Source of the DNA: Ancylostoma caninum
Lineage: Eukaryota > Nematoda > Chromadorea > Rhabditida > Ancylostomatidae
Assembly (NCBI GenBank): GCA_037903475.1
Contig: JBAJFG010000617.1
Location: forward strand, 124,001-188,000
Direction of reading: 5' to 3'
DNA: 64,000 bases
Positions 1 through 12,581 of the stretch are shown here, in pieces. Every line of letters begins with the position of its first letter. The first letter of the stretch is position 1. A program made the position numbers and the translations under genes. Below the pieces are notes generated by a model. That model was not told where the DNA came from and ran no database searches. It was given only the letters and a program-made list of their open reading frames with translations.

Positions 1-50
1 CAGCGGCGATGACGTGGTGGTTTTGATATGTTCTGGCACAGACGTCATGG

Positions 51-156
51 TTTAATACGGCCCTCGCACTCATATTATTGTTCTCTTACGTGTTACTTTT
101 AGTTGTGTTAAGGATTTCCCCTATTTTGCTTTTTAATACGGCCCTCGCACTCATAT
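51..156. repeat. 25-bp direct repeat pair
   Basis: The 25-base word beginning TTTAATACGGCCCTCGCACT occurs identically at 51-75 and 132-156. No coding content is visible between the copies. Confidence 0.85.
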
Positions 157-3100
157 ACTATCAGATCGTTTCAATATAGCTCATAGATATAAGAATCATG
201 TGCAACATAGAGAAATGAGTCAAATTTCTCCGAAACATAGGGTCAAACCAGCGAATTTACCCTGAATTTGCACAGTAACGATCCCTAAAATTAATCAAAC
301 GAGGCAGTATTCCTAAAAAATCCGAGAAGAGAATAACGAAGGAAGAAAACAGACCTGGTATGGACGGCACAAACCAGCTGACAGGACAAGCCGACATTGA
401 TCTAGCTCCCCGTAAGTGACACTGCTATGAGTCTGCCATGTTTCTCGCCCACATGAAGCGCCATTTTCAGAAATATGGATTTCGCTACTATGTTTAAATT
501 CTAACACAAGATCTGGAACCAAAAGGCAGACTAAAATGGCCCAGCAAAAGTGAAATTTCTGGGGATGCTAATTACCGTGGGAGCTGCCTCCAAGCAATAA
601 CCATATAGGCTCTGGAAATGTGCTAATCATGCGAACATCTTTCGAGATTTTTCCAAAATCCGCCGTGGAAGAAAGACTAGGCTTATTAAACGGGGGGTTT
701 TTGTGCTGTTCTCCTCAAGCGTCGCTCCTTGCCTATTGACCAGTGGAAACGAACGCAATTTCCCATGCATAACCTCAAGCACTCTGCGTGGTTGTTTGTT
801 ATTGCGGTTTCAACAGCCTCAAGGAGAGACTAATGATTATGCACTCGCTCACTGGGAAAGCATGTTCCAGTTCCTGCATGTGCACTTTTCTGTCTTAGAG
901 TTTCTCCATGTTGCACTCATCACTTGGACTGTCCCCATTTGCTACACTGCATCCAATTTTGCCAGATTGTTTTAAATCCTATTTGAACAAATGGACGGTG
1001 GGGTATTTTTTGCTAGGGTTTTTCACTTAGCTCGTGAAATTTCTCGCTCTACTAGTCCTGGCAAAGTGGCAGCTAATGCAGCAGTTACGATATCCGCTTA
1101 GTGCGTAGTCTGATTAATTTTTTCATGCTCTGATCCACGAACTTAAGTTAGGATTATCACTGCTTTTCCAGAAAAGATCCAATTATCTATAAAATTCATT
1201 CAGTTTTGTTCCTTTTGGATTTTAGAACCTTGACTAGAATGAGCTGATTAATAAGCGAAGGACCTCTGTGGAAATCAAAAATTGCTAGATCATTCCACAC
1301 CATCCACCGTGTTTGACAAACCACTAATAATATCACATTGGATTGCCTTCGGGAAATCATCTCTCTTCGTTCATACTGCATTCTTTCTGGATGCATTGAT
1401 ATATTTTATATATTTTCAAACATACGCTCCCTTCACTTGAATAGTACTGTGATTCTTCGCGTACATACGTACGTGATCCACTTGATTACCTGATATTTTT
1501 CAGGCTGGACTTTTTTTCACATAAAACCCTGTCATTGTCCATAAATCAAGGGAGGGATTTGTTAGAAATATGATTACAAATGAGCGGAAACTCTTTTCTA
1601 AACTTGTTACAACCATTTGGTACTTCAAGATCCAAGAAAGCTACTACTATGAAAAATCGAAAATCCATGAGAAAGCTAGACTACTGCAGAAAAAGAGCAA
1701 CCACATGAACTTTCGGCGTTCCGATTCGTGGGAAAATAAGGGCATTCGTAATTATTCCCACAGTTGGGATTGATACAAATTTCCCAACCACAGCCAGGCG
1801 CTCAGTTTTTCCTCTTGTCATTTTTGTTGCGGCTTTCCTGGACCAGCCGACATAAACCATATCGTTCCATGTGCGCATGTATTTACCTTAACACCCTGTG
1901 TAATCCTTGCGTGAAATGATCATTGTCCCCTCGTATGGGATCGATATTCGGAGGGGGAGGAGGTTGATGACTCGGGGGAAGGTCGACAAACGAAATGCGC
2001 ATATGAATGACACTCCGTCGGGCGGAGTTCATGTCAATTATCCACACCTAACAACTGGTTTCGGCCCTGACAGGGTGAAATTCTGTTGCTTAGCTGTTTC
2101 TCCTACCTCTATCCATCTTTTACTCTCTCCTTATTTTCTTTCTTTTTCTTCTCTGAAGCTTTCGCTAGTTCAGGCTTCTTTTTTAGGTGTATGTGGGCTA
2201 AGTGCGCTAATATGCGACGGTCGCCCTCCATTATCAGCCAACGGCAGGCACTTATTTCTGCTATTTCGGGACTGAGCGAAGGACTGGTTTTCTTAGGCCT
2301 TCATCAGTCAGAGGCAATGCTTACGTTTGCTATTAGCAATGGTTTTCTTTTTTCTACTATTAGTGGTTCTTTTCCATGAAAACGGTGAAGAGTAGTGTTA
2401 GTTTATAGTTCGTCATTACTGGTAGAACCAGTATAACCTCATAATTTTTGCTTATCTGCGTTGAAAAGGACCACGTCGAAACGAGACATTTAGGGTTCAT
2501 AGGATTCAGTAAACAAGTACTGCAGGAAACACCGTTAAAGGCTGCTTAGTCCCTCCCTCCTCCATTTTTTCAAAACCAGCTGCAAATGCTCGAAAACATT
2601 CTTTTCCCTCAGTTCATGCATGTCTGCGCTCTTTTCCATTCACTTTTCTTTTCAGGATTATTGTCCAAGAAATCTTCACTCCTCTCTCATGATGACGTTG
2701 AAGAAATCCAATCTTGGGCTTGTGGCCATCTGAGAAATAATTTCAGTTTCTCATCGTTAGATGTTTGTTTCTCCACAGCTCTCAATTCCTCTGGTCGAGC
2801 AAGCGTTTTCCTATAAAATGAACAATTTATAACCTGCTTTCTTCCTAAGTCTGTTCTCTGCGTTAAGCATTTAGGTGTACACCCAGAAATGAAATTCGTT
2901 GTTGATTATTACGGGTGTAACTTACGTTCCAGATGTCCCGAATTGGAGAAAGTAAAATTAAAGCACTTCTCCACAATAGTAACGCTCATTATTAACTAGT
3001 TATATTTTTGAATACTTATTTTTGACTTTTTTGACGATTCCCGCGCGATGGTTATCATATCATTATCATTATCATATGTTGTCATATTCTTGAATGTTAT

Positions 3101-4797
3101 GAGATCGAATTATTTGTGTAGCCACACTTCTTTGGCCCAACAAGATTCGGGTCCCCTTTGACCTCCCATACCATCTAGGCAGTCTACCCCAGCACAGCGG
3201 TTTCCCTATTTCCTTGCAGCGTTCTCCCTTTCATCTACCTATTTTGGCTCAAAAAACAGCGCCTCTGCTTTATGGGTACTTTTCAAGACGAAAAAGACGT
3301 CGTTTCTACAACGAAGACTCGGGAGAAATCCATTACCACATGTGTACCTTTCTCTCGTCCATATAAAGCTTGAACCATTGAGGCAGAGAAGACTTTGTTG
3401 AAATGGTCCAGGATTTGTTCCTATATTTTCTCTCTGTAATTGGTGAGGAGGCCGCAGGTTCTCTTGTTTCTACCGTGATGTGGAATTTTTACACTAAAAC
3501 CTTTTCCAGAAGTAAATCGATGATGTTGTTATGATTCCAAGGTTTACGGAATAATTTGTCATAGATGATTCATGGACATTCCTTACCCCGCCGGTGTACG
3601 TGAAATTTTCTTGTATGGATCGTATTCCAAATGGATTTGTTTTCCAGTCGTACATATTTTCCAAATGAATAATCCATTATTTAATTCCACAGATTTTATA
3701 GTAGCGCAAAGGTAGAACTAGTAGGCCTTAAAGCCTTTCACACCGCTTCACATTCACTGTTCCAGGTATTTTTTATCCCTCGGCCTCTTTTTTTTAACAA
3801 AAGAAATCTTTTTTACCCAAATTTTTATTATTACTATGGCGATCAGGATACTATCATATTTGAATGACTTTACTGTATTGCTTGGTGATTCAAATGAATT
3901 ACACATGTGACCCTTCTCAGAATTACATGCTTGTGGCCGATGTTTTCCACGCGTTTCTCAAGGAATCCTAGGAATTTTCGCTGCAGCACGAAAAAACGGG
4001 GACTAGCAGGGGACTACTACATTATGCAGTGCATTGTTCTGTATTATGGAGTGTACTGGTACGCAAAACGACACCATTAGTCGGAGAGGAATGGTATAAC
4101 AATCGGTCAGAAACCTGTTCTTCTACCCTCTTCAGTACACCTCATCATTCCACTAATGTCCTTGGGCGAGTTTACCGTCGAAAATGCAGTTCTCTTACTC
4201 TTGCACAGACATTTTTCTCTTGGAGACTTCTGTAGCTTTGAAGATATGAACGGACACTCGAAATGTTCCTCCAATGTTCGAATAGTGGAGCATTCTTTGG
4301 CTTCTCACTTACATCATTTGAATATCGAGGACATGAGGGACATAAGGATTTCTAGTTTTGCTTACTTTTTTTCGATTGTCGATGTGTGCTTGATTACATG
4401 CGCAAAAACAGTTACGTGTTTTCGACAGATGTGTGATAAATTCCCTGTTTCCTGGATTTCATTAACTCGCACATTTTCTTTTCTCCCCCTGATTTCGCCA
4501 TAGACAATTTGATGAGTCAGGAATGGTTCATCAGTTCATGAGAACACTAAATGCTTACGTGAAGAGATGAGTCAGTGTCATGATTCCAGCAGCTCATTCA
4601 TTGGAAAACTCGTCCAATCGTCGCTTTCTTTTCTGCTCTGTACGAGTGCATCAATCCTAAATAAAAATGTGAGGCTCAGAGGCTCCGGACAACTCTCACA
4701 AATTCTCCTAAATAAATAATATTTAGAACTGGTCTGGTTAATGTGTCAGAAACATTTGAAACAGAAAATTCGGTCCAGAGTGCGTTGAAAAGTTGAT
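157..4797. other. Long interval without a recognisable gene
   Basis: Only short open frames occur on either strand and none shows a domain, signal peptide or convincing splice pair. Base composition is AT-rich with polypyrimidine runs (for example 2085-2170). I see no RNA gene and no transposon protein here. Confidence 0.6.
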
Positions 4798-4842
4798 TGT
4801 CCGAAAAAGAGAGGACAACTGATGTCTTCTCTTTTTCGGACA
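4798..4842. repeat. Short near-perfect hairpin (19-bp arms, 7-nt loop)
   Basis: Bases 4798-4816 are the reverse complement of 4824-4842 with one mismatch; the loop is AACTGAT. The arms are built on TGTCCGAAAAAGAGA. It stands outside any gene or larger inverted element that I can see. It could be a fold-back mutation product or a transcribed small hairpin. Confidence 0.85.
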
Positions 4843-5649
4843 TTCAAATTTCCGGACCAATTTCCACGTAAGTTGCTCATCAAAATAACTGAAGTTATGA
4901 GTTCTCACTCGACAGTTAAAATATAGTAGTACTTGAAGGAGGATATTACGTACCTTTCTATTTTCCTTCTCCGTCTCTCTAATGTTTATATTTTACGCGC
5001 ATGTGAAGTGCAGCAAAGTTAAATTTATTGGTCCCCTTGCTTAATGCAATAGAAGTAAGATAGGTTATCCTGGAAAATAATATAGTCAATTCTAATACCA
5101 GTTTCCCTGCACTATTATTTAGCCTTAAAGAAAGTCACATAATTTGCCTTATAATCAATGACTATGTATCCAATTTTTTTACATTCACATCCATTTGCCC
5201 ATAAATATTTTGCAATATGTATGCACAGCCTGACAGATCTCAATAGATAGAAACCATTTATTCGCCTTTGATCCAGGAATTTGTTGCCAGTTGCATGTTT
5301 CATTTTTGTGGAAGTCATGTCGCCATCGAGCCTTCGGTCGACCGGCTGGGTGGATTAACTTGGATTCTATTGCGATTTAATTCATTTCATTGAATTTTGG
5401 AGATTTTTTTAAGGAATCTCATGCTGTGCATGCATTATTCGACTTCATAGTTAATTAGTAGGGAAGCTACCTCCTTAGTCATCCACTTACTCCTCGTTCC
5501 TTTTCTTTTGCTGGATAAATATGTACCTTTCCATGTTTATATTTCCACAACAAGAAGCCGTTCCGTTCCTATTTCCGTGAAATTTCGTAAACGTTTAAAA
5601 AATCACTGAATTTGGTAAAGCGTGTCCTGTTCCAGGTCTCTATGCGGTG
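4843..5649. other. No gene seen
   Basis: AT-rich sequence with no usable open frame. Near its end, a pyrimidine tract and CAG at about 5630-5636 could serve as a trans-splice acceptor for the exon at 5650. Confidence 0.5.
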
Positions 5650-5959
5650 ATGTCTACTCTAATCCTCGTAGTCTTCGTCGCACTGGTCGGAGAGATCAGA
5701 GCGTCCGAGGTTTGTGGTTTTGTTATATTGTCGACCTACTTACATACATAGGCTTGAATTCCGATACATACGAAACAACCGAAATTGGTCCAAAAGGTCT
5801 TACTTGGCTTTTTGCATCTGAGTCAATCATATTGTCATTTCAGTCAACTGATTACTTTGGAGGTAGCTGAGAAAACCATATCCATCCAGAAATCTTACCA
5901 ATTTCATTTTTCTAGGGTTTGCAATCGCTGCGGGGACAAAATATGAATTTTTCTTCTAA
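5650..5959 (+). CDS. Candidate small secreted peptide gene, three exons
   Basis: Exon 1 (5650-5709) encodes 20 residues with the shape of a signal peptide: MSTLILVVFVALVG followed by EIRASE, with a plausible cleavage after IRA. A CAG acceptor lies 14 bases before the ATG, as expected for spliced-leader addition. Exon 1 ends at GAG/GTTTGT. After a TTTCAG acceptor, exon 2 (5844-5862) reads STDYFGG, and after a TTTTTCTAG acceptor exon 3 (5916-5959) reads FAIAAGTKYEFFF and a stop. The joined frame has 40 codons. No family is recognised. Alternatively exon 1 begins a longer secreted-protein gene whose other pieces are the exons at 7037 and 9852. The signal peptide is the firmest part; the two short exons could be chance. 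Confidence 0.4.
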
Positions 5960-7036
5960 AAATTTGGGAAGCTAAGTATACATTAAAAGGCTAGTTTTAT
6001 TCAATTGAAAACAAAAAAATCAAAAAGACATGTCTGAAAGAAGGGCCAAATGAGCTTATATAAGATTTTTATCTGAGTTAGGTAAGGTAACCCAGGTGGA
6101 TTATGCGCATTTTCTGACAAAATAAATCTCGTAAGCCAAACATGACCATGATGTATGGTCTAAATCCTCTGATCTGGATACCATCGCTTTTCTCTGACGC
6201 TGATTCGACACGACCTCATTCCGCTTATACTTGCGCGCCACACGCCACTTCCACAGCTGTCGTTAAGTAAACAACGCTTGGCGGGGCACATTATTTGAGC
6301 GCATTTCAATCTATGTCAGTCGTAACGGACACGATAAAAAGGACTAGTTTTATGCACTGCGTCGGTGGTTGTGATGAAATATCATGAAAATTCGGACAAA
6401 GACATGGGAACACCGGAAAAAAATGAAGGAAAGAGGTCATCATGCTCTATGAGGATGACCTAAAAGGGGAACTGGTGCAATTGTATTTATTGCATGGCGA
6501 GCCATGCATAAAATAACTACGAGAGAACAAAATTTAAAACGAACATAGCAACTAACATCTAACAAATGTAAACAAATACCGAACGTTATATCACGACTTC
6601 AAGTACGAGTCGAGCTCTCTTGAACGAACTGAATTTAGGACGAATGAGCTGTGTTTTACTGAGCTTCTCGTAGTCTGTACCAGCTCTATAAACGAAATAC
6701 CGCCGTACAATTATATATGTCCGAGCAGAAAAAGACTTTCTTGCTCAAATTTTCAACTACACATGTACATAGATCTCAACAATATTATGACTTGAGTGTA
6801 TGGCGTGCGAAGTTTAGGGATTCTGCGAGGACTACTTGGATTGTATGCAACGCTTAGAAGCGAAACAAAATGACTGCCTATTGACTGAAAGGAATGTTCA
6901 GTGAGTTTCCCGGTTTCGAATAATAAATGGAAAATATTTGTTTAGCCACCATTTCGTTACCTGCATCATTTCTTTTTCCAACCATTGACTCTGCCGTAGG
7001 TGATGCTTTCGGTGCATAATTTGTGAACCAAATCAG
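5960..7036. other. No gene seen
   Basis: AT-rich, presumably intergenic or intronic. An ATTAAA-type word near 5980 could be a 3' end signal for the upstream peptide gene. No domain or RNA gene is visible. Confidence 0.5.
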
Positions 7037-7190
7037 GATGAGCAGCTCCGACACGTGCACACGCCGAAAATGGGATGTAAAAATGGCCCTGAATGGTCTT
7101 CATCTACGAAGAGCGGAATTGGCAAGAGACTGTGTACAGAAGAACATCAAGGATGCAACAATATCAGAATTTACACTAAGCGCTGATCAG
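7037..7190 (+). CDS. Candidate internal or first exon, unknown product
   Basis: An AAATCAG acceptor is followed by one base and an open frame starting ATG at 7038, which runs 51 codons to a strong donor CAG/GTAAGC at 7190/7191. The frame reads MSSSDTCTRRKWDVKMALNG and continues through an Arg/Glu-rich helix-like stretch (LRRAELARDCVQKN) to FTLSADQ. Two cysteines are present. No family is recognised. It may belong to one secreted-protein gene with the exons at 5650 and 9852, all on the plus strand, but no exon linking them was found. Confidence 0.3.
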
Positions 7191-9090
7191 GTAAGCGTGA
7201 TTAGTTGACTGACATATCCTATTTCACACCACTTTGACAGTTCTGGAATGTAAACATGTAAATATTGATGCTATTTAAATGTAAGAAGTAGAGTATTCAC
7301 GTCTTAATCTTAATTTGGAAAGCTCTTGCGTAAAGCTCTCACGCCGACGCTAAATTCTGGCTTTTTCAACATGGCCAGATTTTGCATTTGGGAGAGACAT
7401 ATCCCAGCAATGTACTCTTTCCCGAAGTCCATCCCTAACCACTGGAGGTTTCCTGAGCTATGTTGGTTTTGGAAGGATTTTTCTCAACTTTATTGTGCAT
7501 TACATTCGAGGTATTATTTCTGAAGATTCTGTGGTATTTTTGAAGCCAAATTTCGCTAATTTCATAGATGAACCAGAATTCCACCATTGCATTCCTTCAA
7601 TCTCTTGCGATTCCCACATTTTTGCAGAAAAAAACACGGCTTATTCGTCATTCTTCTTGTGCTCATGTAGATTTCAGAAAAATTTCTATCAAACAAAAGT
7701 CAGTGAAAAGTCCGGTTAGCTACATAGTTTGATAGTTTTGGTCCGATATTTCCTCTATCCTTTCATGCTGAACTATGTAGATAAGTACATTCAACTGCTT
7801 TCAAATACTTGGTCATCTCGAATTCTGCCTTTTTTAAAACAAAATCTAACCTCTAGTTGAGAACCAGGATCCGGAAGGCATAAATGGTTAACACTTGGCT
7901 TTAGATTCATTTCTGCATACTGGGCGAAATATAGCCACCTTCGTACGCTGATTCACCGTCTAAAATATTTACCCACTTAACGATTAAATTTAGCTGCAAA
8001 CATGTCGATCAATCCACGCAAAGTTCCCATTCGCACCGGGTAACAAGCGAAGAAAACGTTCTTCATCCACTTCAAAAGGGTCGAAAAAGAAGGACTCGAG
8101 GAGAAAGGTTTGCGTGAACGATTTTTTTAAATGTTAAATGACGGGTCACGACTTGCGAGAGATTGAAAAAAAGGTAGAAAAAGTCTGACGGAGACGGTGA
8201 GCAAGTGAACAAGACTGTGTGATGCCCAACAAAACTAATATAGATACAGGATGGGTCAAAAATAAGGTGATAAATAACAAACAGGCAGAATGAGCATCTC
8301 AATTTAATTTGGAACGTTGTTATAAAATTTAAATTCACTGCCTATCAATGAAAAAGACAAGATTCAGTAATATCCTCTATCTGCTAGAAATCAGACCCTG
8401 AGACATTTATTGAAATCGCAGACCGTAGCGCGCGAGTGGCTGGAGTAAAATAGATTCCCTTCATTCAAATGATTTTTCCAAAAATTTCAGATTTACATGT
8501 GGTTTTAAGCAAGCATTCGTTTTGGGTATAACGAAACCCTGCTAACTCAATGCAGTTTCGTACAGTTGAATGGCCACTCGAGGAATCCAGCAGGTCCTAA
8601 AAATTTATTGTTCCCTCCGTCCTGGACGTTACCTAGGCGTTGGAGCACTGTCCTGCAAAAAACTTCCTCAAACGTCCTTCCAATTGCGTTCGATTCCAGG
8701 TCAGAAAATGCTCCTTCAAAAGTAAGACAGGTGTTGTTAGCGTAATTATGGCTTACCCTTCCTGTTTGCAAGAAGTGTGTTGGCTCACTACATCTGTGAG
8801 GTTGATCAGCCTAAATTTTGTCTTTTTAAGGATCAAAACAAAGGAAGCCTAGTAGGCGGGAGCAATCAATATTATACGCTCAAAAATGTACAGCCATAAT
8901 CGCTTCTTATTGAGGAAGACAGCCGCATTTACCAAAAATGTTTCAGGTCAAGGCGGATCATACACTGAGCACATAGCTCACAGTAGTACATATGTAGTAG
9001 GATAGAACCCACTGTACCTATGACTAGACGTTGTTCGGCTTGATGACTCAATGGTTAATGGTATGGAAGGAACCAGACCTTATGGGTAAA
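7191..9090. other. No gene seen
   Basis: Several TTTCAG-type acceptors occur (7670, 8489, 8946) but none opens a convincing exon; each frame closes within a few codons. A minus-strand frame at 8547-8771 shows no family. Confidence 0.45.
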
Positions 9091-9099
9091 ATAAATGGA

Positions 9100-9138
<39 letters not shown>

Positions 9139-9140
9139 AT
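9091..9140. repeat. (AAAT)n microsatellite
   Basis: An array of about twelve AAAT units preceded by a GGATAAAT variant. Such arrays commonly sit at the 3' tails of nematode non-LTR elements; no coding part of such an element is recognisable next to it. Confidence 0.9.
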
Positions 9141-9295
9141 GGATGCTTCTAAACGAAAAGAACTGAGATGTAGCGAGTATTACCTTTTCAAAACACACCA
9201 GTAGGAGTTCTAGTCTTTGAGAATAAAACAGCTCCCTCAAAAACAGGCCAAGCGATCAAAGAATTTGGATCCAGAGTCTTTGGGGGCTTCTTCAC

Positions 9296-9388
9296 CGATA
9301 TAGCTTCGGTGATAGCGTCATACATCCCTGGCTTTGTCGCGAGCTGTGCCAGACGTTCCATGTTTTCTTCTATTAAACTTGGTCCCAA
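9296..9388 (-). pseudogene. Isolated exon-like fragment, faintly MCM-like
   Basis: On the minus strand the frame reads GPSLIEENMERLAQ then LATKPGMYDAITEAIS and meets a possible donor GTGAAG at 9295. The pattern of Leu-Ala, Lys-Pro, Tyr and Ala-Ile-Ser resembles the segment of MCM replicative helicases just before their conserved Ala-Pro-Ser-Ile-Tyr-Gly motif. That motif is not found in the next 700 bases downstream on this strand. It could be a captured or relic exon, or chance resemblance. Confidence 0.22.
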
Positions 9389-9851
9389 CGCCCTACCTTC
9401 CCAAGTGCTGCGTACACCAATTTTCTGGCTACGGATGCGTCACTGGAAGTATGTATAATCTTATATCAGTGCCGGACGCAGGGGGGGGGGGTGAAATTAC
9501 TCTACAGAAATTACTTCACAATGCAAATAAAAATCTTGTATCAGTTTTTTTAATTGTTCATTCCCTTTACTATTTTTGAAATAAATTTTGCTGGTTATTT
9601 CTTACTCTAGAACTATTTTTATTAATTTTATTTCCCACTGGGGCCCCCTATAGCGGCTGAGATCCCACTTTTTTTCCACGCCCCTCTCCCTCCCGCCCAC
9701 TTTCTGCGTCGCCACTGTCTCATACCTATGGGTATAATTAACCATAGGTAGCAGCTGCGAGTAGGAAATGTCACATGTGTGCTGACCTGTTGATGGGTGC
9801 TAGATAAAGCGTAACGTTGGTTACCTTATAAGTTTGTCATGGAGATTCTTA

Positions 9852-10194
9852 ATGGTGCATCTTGACCGTGAAGATTGCCAGCCGTTTAATCTCATTAGAG
9901 ATGTGATCGGGCATTCACAATAACGTGAATAAGCAGTCATTTGCCTTGGAAGAAGTTATCCTCACAATTATTTCAGGCATTGCTATGTCGCAAGGATACG
10001 AAGTTATGGCACAAACAGTGCTCTGAACTTGCCAAATGCTGCCCACTAACTGAGGAGTAAGTGCCTTGATTTCGAAATGTTACTCCACATTTTATACGAA
10101 CATTTTCAGCTGCAAAGTTAATACGAAGGGGATCATGGAACAAATTTACGAGGAGCGTAGAAAGCTCCGCGATTTGAACGAGAATTGCCATTAA
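9852..10194 (+). CDS. 3' end of a cysteine-rich, probably secreted, protein gene
   Basis: Three exons join in frame. Exon A (9852-9902, possibly starting further upstream) ends LDREDCQPFNLIRD/GTGATC. Exon B (9977-10056), after CAATTATTTCAG, reads ALLCRKDTKLWHKQ then CSELAKCCPLTE and ends GA/GTAAGT. Exon C (10110-10194), after CATTTTCAG, restores the Asp codon and reads DCKVNTKGIMEQIY, EERRKLRDLNENCH and stops. Introns are 74 and 53 bp. Seven cysteines, including one Cys-Cys pair, in about 70 residues suggest an extracellular disulphide-bonded domain. I do not recognise the family; nematode Cys-rich secreted families are the obvious comparison. No signal peptide is directly upstream, so the 5' end is missing or lies in earlier exons (5650, 7037). 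An AATAAA at 10496 could be its polyadenylation signal. Confidence 0.55.
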
Positions 10195-12074
10195 ACACAG
10201 ACATATTGATTCAGCTCTGCCACTCATCTAGCACTCACAATCTATGTATGATCATTCACATTGTTCCATTCCAAACTGTGCTGTTCACTTGTGTAACGGA
10301 TGTTGGAAGCTCGTCACAAATGTGCTTTCATGCTTGCTCATCAGGAGAAGAAATTTTCTTCTATAGATGTGAATCGCGACCGGCTTTTCTTGCTTCTGAT
10401 GGATCTTTGATGCCGGGCCTATTCTCCATCAGCTTTAATTGTTTTCAACTTTTTCAAATTGCATGTCTATAACATGATAGAAAATTATCTGTGTTAATAA
10501 ATCTGTGCCACCGCATTGTCTGAATCAGAGGATATTTTCCAGAAAGTACCAGTTTGAAAAAATGGCTGAAAAATTGCTTTTGTTGGCTCGGAAGGTAGCA
10601 CCCACAGCAGTTTTACTCTGTCAGATTATGCAACCTTCAGTTCACCACATTGTCAGATAGCCAGCAAAGATTGCGCATCGATAGTCAAATCGACGAAGCC
10701 CGTACCAAAAATAGATACAGTGCATTAATTTGTGGAATGAGCTGTTTGTTCTGTCCCACATCTCAAGAGAAGAAATATCGATTGGAAACTGACAATTTTC
10801 TAAGAATTAGTTCTTCGAGTTAATAAACAGCTCTAAGCAGGTAAAAAGGTTACAAGAGAGGAAATGCATCCACAAAAGAAAGAACTATTAGGAGAAACTT
10901 TGAATGAATTCGTGGTGGAACAATGAAGAATACAACGGAACATGTTGGTAGTGTTGCACTTTGCGCTGCAATTAGGCTGGCTCTGATTGGAAGTCGGCGT
11001 CAGTAGTGAACTCGTCATAAGTGGGCAGCAGAACCCAGGCATACTTCTTACTCACTAGATCAGAAGGAGTTTTCTATGGCTATAATACCTATTACGTTGT
11101 GAATAACAGAAGATTTTCTTATGGGTGTAGTACATGAAACGTTACTGGTATTCATCCATCCGTTTTTGTAGCTACCTTCATTGCTCAGACAATCGTGGGG
11201 GTTACCTGGGGGTGGACCCCAAATCGCGGAGCACTTACCCCCTCCTCCACATATCGCAGACGTCCCCCCAACTGCCCTAGCAGACGTTCCCCATGTCCTC
11301 TCGCGGCTATTCCACATCCCACAGAAGAATGCCACTTCTTCACACCTGTTCAGATGACAAAATTCGAGCAGAATACGCGTGCTCTCAAGCAGATTCCGCT
11401 TATTTTCCGCCGGAATGTTTCCCCATTCCACCCAAAGAGTACACGTAAATCTCCAAAAAATAAGCGAAATACGCTCGATTTTGCGCGAATTGCTCTCGCA
11501 AACCAAGCGAAATCTGCTGGAATGTGCGCGAAGATCGCTGGTTGACCGATGTTCTACTCTCGCAGAGTGCAGGGGATGACCTAAACTTTTAGTTTAGTTT
11601 CCGTATAAGGATAGTGCACGAAACGGAAACTAAACACTAAACAATTCATTTTTTGTTTGTTTATTTATTTTTTTTTTAATTATAGGTACGACAGTGGTGA
11701 GGCAGGGGTCAGAAAAGTGAAGGTTGTTCACCAACCACTTCGATGAAGTTGAAGAAGGTAAAAAGAGTAAAGTTTACAGAATGCGAAATAGTGAAGCCCT
11801 TTTAAAGATGGTTCGCACCGGAACAGCTCCAGTATTGCCCAAAAAAAAGGAAAAAAGTCCACATGTTCACAGGCGGAATATTAAATATGCTCACAATCTC
11901 TACATTCTCACTTCGACATGTCAGACGGCTGACATGTCAGATATTGAGATGTCAGATATGTATTTGCACTGGCGCCCTGCTTTCGTGTCGGGACCCACGC
12001 TCATCTTAACACTGATGGCATCTCCGCTTGATTTTCGCCAAATATTTCGGTAATCTCATAAAACTACATATATG
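10195..12074. other. No confident gene; GC-richer block at 11.2-11.55 kb
   Basis: Open frames on both strands at 11060-11545 overlap and reflect locally GC-rich sequence, not a recognisable protein. At 11592-11635 the words TTTAGTTTCCGT and ACGGAAACTAAA form an inverted pair about 18 bases apart. No RNA gene is visible. Confidence 0.45.
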
Positions 12075-12483
12075 TTGCGCAGTTGTCGGTAATCTCCTTC
12101 ATCACATTCTCCGCAAAATGACACCAAGACGAGTTTTACCAAGAATCCGCGAAGAAATCAATTTTTTAAAATATAGACGGGGGATTTGCGTCCTTTAAAA
12201 TTTCTTGGCAATTTTCAGAATACGGCGAGTTGCGCAGTTGTCTATCAAATTGCCGACATCCTTGCGTACACAGCGACAATAAAAGCAAGTGCCTTCGTCT
12301 GAAAATGGCCCTGAAAACAGGCCATGTTTGGAAACGCTTTTCCGCCAAATATCTCTTTCAGTTTGAAAAATCAGGTGTTGCGCAGTTGCCAACTGCCGAG
12401 CACGTAGGATTCCGAGCAGAATGGTATATAATACTTACTATTTCCTTCCATGCTGGGCTAAAAAAAGTCCGCCTGAGACAAAT

Positions 12484-12560
12484 GCCCCGTATAGCTCAGG
12501 GGGGTTAGTGAGAGAGCACGCAATATGAGAGGGCTCTCGACGCGAGGGTGAGACGGATCT
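12484..12560 (+). other. tRNA-like SINE head (candidate)
   Basis: The run GCCCCGTATAGCTCAGGGGG then GTTAGTGAGAGAGC resembles a tRNA 5' half: a seven-base acceptor side, a pol III A-box-like TAGCTCAG, and a D-stem GCTC that can pair with GAGC, though the loop is too long. No good T-arm or B box follows, so it is not a functional tRNA gene. A degenerate tRNA-derived SINE is the likeliest reading. Confidence 0.3.
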
Positions 12561-12581
12561 GTACGGCATCTGTCTCACCCT
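12545..12581. repeat. Short hairpin (14-bp arms, 9-nt loop)
   Basis: AGGGTGAGACGGAT at 12545-12558 pairs with ATCTGTCTCACCCT at 12568-12581 with one mismatch around loop CTGTACGGC. Confidence 0.8.

Noticed and set aside
2260..2307. Minus-strand CTGATGAAGGCC followed by CCCGAAAT, hammerhead-like
   Set aside because: The bases between the two core parts do not pair into a usable stem II and there is no stem III.
11060..11545. Overlapping long frames on both strands
   Set aside because: They reflect a locally GC-rich block with few stop codons; no domain or splice support on either strand.
12484..12560. Functional tRNA gene
   Set aside because: Only the 5' half resembles a tRNA; the D-loop is too long and no T-arm or B box follows.
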